DNA from: Streptomyces sp. NBC_00490
GTDB taxonomy: Bacteria; Actinomycetota; Actinomycetes; Streptomycetales; Streptomycetaceae
NCBI RefSeq assembly: GCF_036013645.1
Contig: NZ_CP107869.1
Span: 4,216,001 to 4,280,000 of the forward strand
Direction: 5' to 3'
DNA: 64,000 nucleotides
Below, piece by piece: positions 59,053 through 64,000 of the stretch. A program made the translations under genes and the position numbers. Below the pieces are notes generated by a model that did not search any database, was not told the DNA's origin, and was given only the letters and a program-made list of their open reading frames with translations. The stretch's first letter is position 1. Every line of letters begins with the position of its first letter.

Positions 59053-60165
59053 TCAGGCGGCTGCTCGGCCGAACAGGGGGGCGAGGAGTAGTTGGGCGGC
59101 GCCCTCGGCCACGGTCCGGGGGCCGCCGGGGGCGAGACGTACGGGCACGGTGTCGTTTCCCTGGGGGCGGGCGTCCAGGGCTGTCCGTACTCCTCGTACG
59201 AAGAGGTTCGGCGCTGCGGTGACCGTGCGTCCGCCCAGGAGTACGACGTCGATGTCGAGCAGGCCGACCAGGTTCGCGGCGCCTGTGCCCAGCACCCGGG
59301 CCGCCTCCTCGGTGTCTCCTCTTGCCACGGCTCCCAGGCACAGGGCCTCGATGCAGCCCCGGTTTCCGCAGCCGCAGGGTGGGCCGTCGAGTTGGATGAC
59401 CTGGTGGCCGAACTCCCCCGCGCCCGTACGGGCGCCCCGGTGCACCTTGCCGCCGATCACCAGGCCGGCCCCCAGTCCCGTACCGAGGTGCAGATAGGCG
59501 AAGGAGTCGGCCTCGTCCCCGACGGCCAGGCCCAGGGCTGCCGCGTTGGTGTCCTTGTCGACGGCGACCGGCATGCCGAGCCGGTGCGCCAGTGCGTCGC
59601 GGAGGGGGAAGCCGTCCCACTCGGGGAAGCCGGTGACGCGGTGGAGCACGCCCCGCCCGTGGTCGAGCGGTCCCGGCAGGGCCACGCCCACGCCGAGTAC
59701 CGACTTCGGCCGCAGGACCGAGAGCAGGGCCTCGGCGAGGCCGGCCACCCCCTCCACCACGGCGTCTGCCCCCGACCCGAGGTCCATGGCGACGCACCGC
59801 TCCCCCACCACGGTTCCGTCCAGGTCGACCAGCACCGCCCGCAGCTCGTCCCGGTCCAGGTGCACTCCGAGTGCGTGGCCTGCCTCCGGGACCAGCCGCA
59901 GTACCGTCCGGGGCTTGCCGCCCGTCGATGCCCGGTGGCCCGCCTCCGTCGCGAGGTCCTCCTCACGGAGCCGGGCGGTGATCTTGCTGACGGCCTGGGG
60001 GGTGAGGCCGGTGCGGTCGGCGAGTTCCAGGCGGCTGATGCCCTCGGTTCCCGCGGTGCGCAGCAGGTCCAGCACCAGTGCGGTGTTGTGGCTGCGCAGC
60101 CCGAGCAGGTTCACTCCGGCCGTCACCGGGCGTCCGCCGCTCGCCGACTTCTTCGTCCTGTCCAC
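59053..60165 (-). CDS. ROK-family transcriptional repressor
   Basis: A 370-residue NagC/XylR-type regulator. The N-terminal winged helix has ISRLELADRTGLTPQAVSKI near residue 45. The ROK sugar-kinase-like domain follows, with VGVALPGPLDHGRGVL and the zinc motif CGCGNRGCIEAL near 275. Kinase activity is usually lost in such repressors. GTG 60165 is 24 nt from the perfect inverted repeat at 60189-60215, its probable operator. It is divergent from the Gfo/Idh/MocA gene. Confidence 0.9.
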   Translation of the reverse strand: MDRTKKSASGGRPVTAGVNLLGLRSHNTALVLDLLRTAGTEGISRLELADRTGLTPQAVSKITARLREEDLATEAGHRASTGGKPRTVLRLVPEAGHALGVHLDRDELRAVLVDLDGTVVGERCVAMDLGSGADAVVEGVAGLAEALLSVLRPKSVLGVGVALPGPLDHGRGVLHRVTGFPEWDGFPLRDALAHRLGMPVAVDKDTNAAALGLAVGDEADSFAYLHLGTGLGAGLVIGGKVHRGARTGAGEFGHQVIQLDGPPCGCGNRGCIEALCLGAVARGDTEEAARVLGTGAANLVGLLDIDVVLLGGRTVTAAPNLFVRGVRTALDARPQGNDTVPVRLAPGGPRTVAEGAAQLLLAPLFGRAAA

Positions 60166-60188
60166 GCCACCATTCTCCCCATGGCTTG

Positions 60189-60215
60189 CACTTTGGCAAC
60201 AGCGTTGCCAAAGTG
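60189..60215. promoter_or_regulatory. Perfect 12-3-12 inverted repeat, ROK operator candidate
   Basis: CACTTTGGCAAC at 60189-60200 and GTTGCCAAAGTG at 60204-60215, separated by AGC. It lies between the divergent starts (60165 and 60222), overlapping the ribosome site of the plus-strand gene. Confidence 0.85.
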
Positions 60216-60221
60216 GGAGGC

Positions 60222-61298
60222 ATGACTGGCACCCCTCTCCGCGTGGGCCTCATCGGTTACGGCCTCGCGGGCTCCGTCTTCCACGCCCCGCTGATCGCCG
60301 CCACCGAGGGTCTCGTCCTCGACACGGTGGTCACCTCGAACCCCGAGCGTCAGGAGCAGGCCCGCGCCGAGTTCCCGGACGTACGCGTCGCCGCCACTCC
60401 CGACGAACTGTTCGAGCAGCGGGGTGGCGAGCTGGATCTCATCGTCATCGCCTCTCCCAACAAGACGCACGTCACGCTCGGCACCCGTGCCCTTGAGGCC
60501 GGCCTCCCGGTCGTCGTCGACAAGCCCGTCGCCGGTACCGCCGCCGAGGCGCGGCAGCTGGCGGCGCTCGCCGAGGAGCGGGGGTTGCTCCTCTCCGTCT
60601 TCCAGAACCGGCGGTGGGACAACGACTTCCTGACGCTGCGCAAGCTCCTCGCCGACGGTGAGCTGGGGGACGTATGGCGCTTCGAGTCCCGTTTCGAGCG
60701 GTGGCGGCCGCAGCCCAAGGGCGGGTGGCGGGAGTCCGGTGACCCGGCAGAGATCGGAGGTCTGCTGTACGACCTCGGCAGTCATCTCGTGGACCAGGCA
60801 CTCGTCCTCTTCGGTCCCGTCACCTCGGTGTACGCCGAGTCGGACATCCGGCGCGACGGTGCCTCGGTCGACGACGACACCTTCATCGCGCTCACCCACG
60901 CGAGCGGGGTGCGGACCCAGCTGTACGCGACGGCCACCACCGCCCAACTCGGACCGCGCTTCCGGGTGCTGGGATCGCGGGCCGGTTATGTGAAGTACGG
61001 CCTCGATCCCCAGGAGGCGGCCCTGAAGGACGGCGAGCGGCCGGCCGAGGGCAAGGACTGGGGGCTGGAGCCCGAGTCGCTGTGGGGGCGGGTCGGTGCC
61101 GGTGAGTCCCCGCTGACGGGCGGCGGCCGGACCGAACCGACCCTCGCCGGGGACTACCCCGCTTACTATGCGGCCGTGGCGAAGGCCCTGCTCGACGGCG
61201 GTCCCAACCCGGTGACCGCACTGGAGGCGGCCGCCGCCCTCGACGTGCTCGAGGCGGCCCGCCGTTCGGCCCACGACGGAGTGGTGGTGAAGCTGTGA
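60222..61298 (+). CDS. Gfo/Idh/MocA-family oxidoreductase
   Basis: A 358-residue NAD(P)-dependent sugar or cyclitol oxidoreductase. The Rossmann motif is VGLIGYGLAGSVFHAPLI, and the EKP-type motif is VVVDKPVAGT (near 105), with the catalytic His around GGLLYDLGSHLVDQAL (near 190). The divergent ROK repressor suggests that expression responds to a sugar or its phosphate. The next gene overlaps by 4 nt. Confidence 0.9.
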   Translation: MTGTPLRVGLIGYGLAGSVFHAPLIAATEGLVLDTVVTSNPERQEQARAEFPDVRVAATPDELFEQRGGELDLIVIASPNKTHVTLGTRALEAGLPVVVDKPVAGTAAEARQLAALAEERGLLLSVFQNRRWDNDFLTLRKLLADGELGDVWRFESRFERWRPQPKGGWRESGDPAEIGGLLYDLGSHLVDQALVLFGPVTSVYAESDIRRDGASVDDDTFIALTHASGVRTQLYATATTAQLGPRFRVLGSRAGYVKYGLDPQEAALKDGERPAEGKDWGLEPESLWGRVGAGESPLTGGGRTEPTLAGDYPAYYAAVAKALLDGGPNPVTALEAAAALDVLEAARRSAHDGVVVKL

Positions 61299-61804
61299 CG
61301 CACAGCGGCGAGTTGACCCCGAAGTTCCACCCGGAACTGACCCCGCCCATCGAGGAGCTGGAGGCGCAGGAACGCCGCCTGGTCTTCCGCCAGTTCACGC
61401 ATGACGACGCCTGGGCCCTGGGTTCCCTGCTGGTGGAGCTGGCCCGTGAGCGCCAGGCCCCCGTCGCCATCGACATCCACCGTGCCGGCCAGCAGCTCTT
61501 CCACGCCGCCCTGCCGGGCTCCGCCCCGGACAACGACGCCTGGATCAACCGCAAGCGCCGCGTCGTGGAGCGCTACGGCTCCGCCTCCTACCTGGTCGGC
61601 GCCCGCTTCCGCGCCAAGGGCAGCACCTTCGAGGAGTCCTCACGGCTCGACCCCGACGAGTACGCGGCCCACGGCGGTTCCTTCCCGATCACCGTCGAGG
61701 GTGTGGGGGTCGTGGGGGCGGTGACGGTGAGCGGTCTGCCTCAGCTCCAGGACCACAAGTTCGTGGTGGAGGCGCTGGAGGAGTTCTTGAACAAGAACGT
61801 GTAG
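61295..61804 (+). CDS. UPF0303/HbpS-like (DUF336) protein
   Basis: A 169-residue protein of the heme-degrading-domain/UPF0303 family (GlcG/HbpS fold). The core includes APVAIDIHRAGQQLFHAALP and GSFPITVEGVGVVGAVTVSG. GTG 61295 overlaps the previous stop by 4 nt (GTGA), so it is coupled to the oxidoreductase. Its biochemical role is unclear. Confidence 0.82.
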   Translation: MTHSGELTPKFHPELTPPIEELEAQERRLVFRQFTHDDAWALGSLLVELARERQAPVAIDIHRAGQQLFHAALPGSAPDNDAWINRKRRVVERYGSASYLVGARFRAKGSTFEESSRLDPDEYAAHGGSFPITVEGVGVVGAVTVSGLPQLQDHKFVVEALEEFLNKNV

Positions 61805-61824
61805 GTGACCCACCCCAGGGGCGC

Positions 61825-61883
61825 GGGGAACTGCGCGACCAGCCACGCACGGCTCGCGGCTGACGTACGAGCCGCAGTTCCCC
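61825..61883. repeat. Streptomyces intergenic hairpin (GGGGAACTGC ... GCAGTTCCCC)
   Basis: Ten-base arms 61825-61834 and 61874-61883. The flank CCCAGGGGCGCGGGGAACTG is a widespread Streptomyces intergenic sequence. It lies between convergent genes and can terminate both. Confidence 0.8.
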
Positions 61884-61902
61884 GGCTCTCCCAGCGGAGC
61901 GG

Positions 61903-62760
61903 CTACGCGCTCTTGAACTCCTGCCGCTGACGTCCGAGCCCCTCGATCTCCAGCTCGACCACGTCCCCGGCCCGCAGGAACGGCTTCGGCTCCGGCTGCC
62001 CCAGCGCCACCCCGGCCGGCGTCCCCGTGTTGATCACATCACCGGGGTACAGCGTCATGAACTGGCTGACGTACCGCACCACTTCCGCCACCGGGAAGAT
62101 CTGCTCGGCCGTCGTCCCGTTCTGCTTCAGCTCACCGTTGACCCAGAGCTTCAGCGACAGGTTCTGCGGGTCCGGTATCTCGTCCGCCGTCACCAGCCAC
62201 GGGCCCAGCGGGTTGAAGGTCTCGCAGTTCTTGCCCTTGTCCCAGGTCCCGCCGCGCTCGATCTGGAACTCCCGCTCGGACACGTCGTGCGCCACCGCGT
62301 ACCCGGCGACATGCGCGAGCGCCGCCTCGTGCGAGTCGAGGTAGCGGGCCGTACGTCCGATGACCACCGCCAGCTCGACCTCCCAGTCGGTCTTCTCGGA
62401 CTTGCGGGGCACGAGGACGGTGTCGTGCGGGCCTACGACCGTGTCCGCGGCCTTGAAGAAGATGACGGGCTCGGCGGGCGGCTCGGCGCCGGTCTCGCGG
62501 GCGTGGTCGTGGTAGTTCAGGCCGATGCACACGATCTTGCCGATCCGGGCGAGCGGCGGTCCGACGCGCAGCCCGGTGGCGTCCAGCGCGGGCAGCTCGC
62601 CGGCCTCCGCGGCCGTACGGATCCGCCCGAGCGCGGCGTCGTCGGCGAGCAGCGCTCCGTCGATGTCCGGGACGAGACCGCTCAGGTCCCGCAGCGTCCC
62701 GTCGGCGTCGAGCAGCGCGGGCGTCTCCGCTCCCGCCGTACCGACTCGCAGCAGCTTCAT
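61903..62760 (-). CDS. Fumarylacetoacetate hydrolase-family protein
   Basis: A 285-residue FAH-fold enzyme. Motifs are IVCIGLNYHDHARETGAEPP, VIFFKAADTVVGPHD and the metal-binding acidic cluster in KTDWEVELAVVIGR. The C-terminus has MTLYPGDVINTGTPAGVALG. The family cleaves C-C bonds of acylpyruvates or isomerises/hydrates 2-keto compounds. ATG 62760 follows GGGAG; the longer frame is rejected. Substrate unknown. Confidence 0.88.
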   Translation of the reverse strand: MKLLRVGTAGAETPALLDADGTLRDLSGLVPDIDGALLADDAALGRIRTAAEAGELPALDATGLRVGPPLARIGKIVCIGLNYHDHARETGAEPPAEPVIFFKAADTVVGPHDTVLVPRKSEKTDWEVELAVVIGRTARYLDSHEAALAHVAGYAVAHDVSEREFQIERGGTWDKGKNCETFNPLGPWLVTADEIPDPQNLSLKLWVNGELKQNGTTAEQIFPVAEVVRYVSQFMTLYPGDVINTGTPAGVALGQPEPKPFLRAGDVVELEIEGLGRQRQEFKSA

Positions 62761-62887
62761 GATCACAATCTCCCTCGATCGCGGGGCGCCATCCCATGGG
62801 TGCAGCCATCGGATGACTGGTCGATCCTCCAAGGTCGACGTCCAGTCCGCAATACCCGGTTCACGGACTGGACCGAGGCCCGGCTGC

Positions 62888-63586
62888 TCAGCGGTAGAGC
62901 GCCGCCCGCTCCACCGCGCTCCACGTCGTACTGGTGACCACGTACAGCGCGGCCGCCAGCGGCACGACCGCCACGGTGAAGAGCGTGAAGAAGGACATGA
63001 ACGGCATGACCTTGCTCATCGCCCCCATCCCCGTCATCGGCTGCCCGTCGACCACCGGCACGGCCGGATTCGCGGCCATCATCCGCTTGGTACGGCGGAA
63101 GTTGAAGGCGGCGACACAGGCGACCAGCGTGAACAGTCCGACGTAGACGAGCCCCGCTCCCCCGAAGGCGCCGCCGTCGCCGAGCGCGTCCGCCCAGCGG
63201 TTGCCGAGGGGGGCGGCGAAGAGCTGATGGGTCAGGAGCGGGTTGGTCGTGTTCGAGAACAGGTGGTAGAGGAGGAAGAAGGCGGGCATCTGGCACAGGC
63301 TCGGCAGACAGCCGGACAGCGGGGAGACCTTCTCCTCGGCGTGCAGGGCCAGTACGGCCTTCTGGAGCTTCTCGGGGTTCTTCGCGTGCTTCTTCCGCAG
63401 CTCGGCGATCTTCGGCTGGAGTTCGGTGCGGGCCTTCTGTCCGCGCGCCGCCGCGCGGGACAGGGGGTGCACGAGGAGTCGTACGAGCGCGGTGAACAGG
63501 ACGATCGCGCCGGCCGCGGCGGATGCGCCGAGCAGCGGGTGGAGGAGGTCGGCGAGATGCTCGACCAGGGTGGCGAAGACGGACAT
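62888..63586 (-). CDS. YidC/Oxa1/Alb3 membrane insertase paralogue
   Basis: A 232-residue insertase without the large N-terminal domain. It has five predicted helices, the hydrophilic-groove region near residue 35 (FTALVRLLVHPLSRAAARGQ with Arg), a coiled-coil-like loop (ELRKKHAKNPEKLQKAV) and SGCLPSLCQMPAFFLLYHLF. This is a second, shorter YidC paralogue; the chromosomal main YidC gene next to rnpA would be elsewhere. Its neighbour, the truncated membrane protein at the window end, may be a partner. Confidence 0.88.
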   Translation of the reverse strand: MSVFATLVEHLADLLHPLLGASAAAGAIVLFTALVRLLVHPLSRAAARGQKARTELQPKIAELRKKHAKNPEKLQKAVLALHAEEKVSPLSGCLPSLCQMPAFFLLYHLFSNTTNPLLTHQLFAAPLGNRWADALGDGGAFGGAGLVYVGLFTLVACVAAFNFRRTKRMMAANPAVPVVDGQPMTGMGAMSKVMPFMSFFTLFTVAVVPLAAALYVVTSTTWSAVERAALYR

Positions 63587-63750
63587 GGGTGAGCCCTCCG
63601 GGGGTCTCGTCAGTGCCGGGAACCCGGATACGACGATCCGGGAAGGGTGTGCGGCATGACGACCCGCGCGGGGTCCGCGTCACCTGACGAAAACACCCGG
63701 GAGTGCTCTCAGGGAGCCTCGGGGTGCTTCGGAGAACGACGTGTGTGTCC

Positions 63751-64000
63751 CTACGCGGTGGTCGCCAGGAGGGCGTGTCCCGGTGCGCGGGGCCTGGTGC
63801 GGCCCTTGGCGTCGGGGTCGCGTTGCGGCAGGAAGGCCGTGCGGCGGGCGCGGTCGCGGATGGCCGTACGGACCCGGGTGGGCGGTACGGCGGGTGCGCA
63901 GCGCGCGACGAGCAGGGAGCAGGCGGCGAAGGCGGAACCGGCCGCGGCGGTCGCCGCGAGGGCGACGGCGGCGGAGAGGCTGCCGGTGTCGAGGAGGGCG
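63751..64000 (-). CDS. Hypothetical membrane protein (truncated by the window)
   Basis: A minus-strand frame whose stop TAG is at 63751-63753 and which runs off the window end. The visible 82 residues hold a hydrophobic segment (GTDLLA and AAFASGAAATAALAVAASL read in reverse order from the end) and an Arg-rich tail (RRARDRIATRVRTPPVAPAC). It resembles the small DUF6412 proteins that accompany YidC-type genes in actinomycetes. The start lies outside the window. Confidence 0.6.
   Translation of the reverse strand, partial: ALLDTGSLSAAVALAATAAAGSAFAACSLLVARCAPAVPPTRVRTAIRDRARRTAFLPQRDPDAKGRTRPRAPGHALLATTA

Noticed and set aside
57593..59797. A 734-codon minus-strand frame across the minisatellite
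   Set aside because: It joins repeat DNA to the LAHTG gene by absence of stops in very GC-rich sequence. The Pro/Arg-rich part has no domain, while the signal peptide starts at 58375.

Overview
The window is high-GC actinobacterial DNA that I read as core chromosome of a Streptomyces species. The basis is the gene set and its order: the developmental regulator gene adpA with a TTA leucine codon followed by ornA, the cellobiose operon cebR-cebEFG-bglC with CebR operators, the c-di-GMP gene cdgA, and the hyphal-tip glucan genes cslA-glxA plus a GH6 enzyme. GTG starts, 4-nt stop/start overlaps and strong third-position GC are typical of the genus. No phage, plasmid or insertion-sequence genes were seen, and no CRISPR array.

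Layout. 1-1700: 3' part of adpA, ornA, tRNA-His. 1.7-8.5 kb: an acetyltransferase, then cebR and the cebEFG-bglC operon. 8.5-12.9 kb: a secreted CBM2-GH18 chitinase with a DasR-type site, and a two-component system with two DnaA boxes in its promoter region. 12.9-17.7 kb: a spermidine-synthase-like protein, an NsdA-like TPR regulator, a histidine phosphatase and a PAP2 membrane phosphatase. 17.6-21.7 kb: a tightly overlapping three-gene set (RecB/Cas4-like Fe-S nuclease, unknown protein, SF1 helicase) that looks like a Dna2 split over three polypeptides. It is my main candidate for an undescribed system. 22-27 kb: a small protein, a Prim-Pol-like protein, tRNA-Lys copy 1, an M6 protease and cdgA.

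27-37 kb: a flavin monooxygenase-like protein, then a probable catabolic/uptake island (two racemase/maleate-isomerase paralogues, a 2-hydroxyacid dehydrogenase, an amidase, a DUF3830 protein and an EhuBCDA-type ABC transporter) ending in an IclR-type regulator. tRNA-Lys copy 2 follows with three tandem ghosts of its own 3' half. 37.4-43.4 kb: an acyl-CoA synthetase whose tail runs into those ghosts, two DUF3592 proteins, a chitin/cellulose-type LPMO with two DasR-like sites, an SPFH protein and a cell-wall hydrolase. 43.6-49.6 kb: tRNA-Lys copy 3 with one ghost, a large SARP regulator, a DrrAB-like ABC exporter with a 21-22-bp spaced repeat array upstream, and an FCD-domain remnant. 49.9-55 kb: cslA, glxA and the GH6 enzyme. 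55.4-64 kb: a sortase and a secreted partner, a NagD-like phosphatase, an LAHTG surface protein, a GC-rich minisatellite, a ROK regulator divergent from a Gfo/Idh/MocA gene across a perfect 12-3-12 inverted repeat, a FAH-family hydrolase, a YidC paralogue and a truncated membrane protein.

How it fits together. Several parts concern beta-glucan and chitin polymers: cellobiose uptake and hydrolysis under CebR, chitinase and LPMO probably under DasR, and CslA/GlxA/GH6 making and trimming a tip glucan, with the LPMO a plausible helper for passage through the wall. AdpA and CdgA tie the region to development. The three tRNA-Lys(CTT) genes, each followed by a hairpin and one or more copies of its own 3' half and terminator, are the most unusual structural feature.
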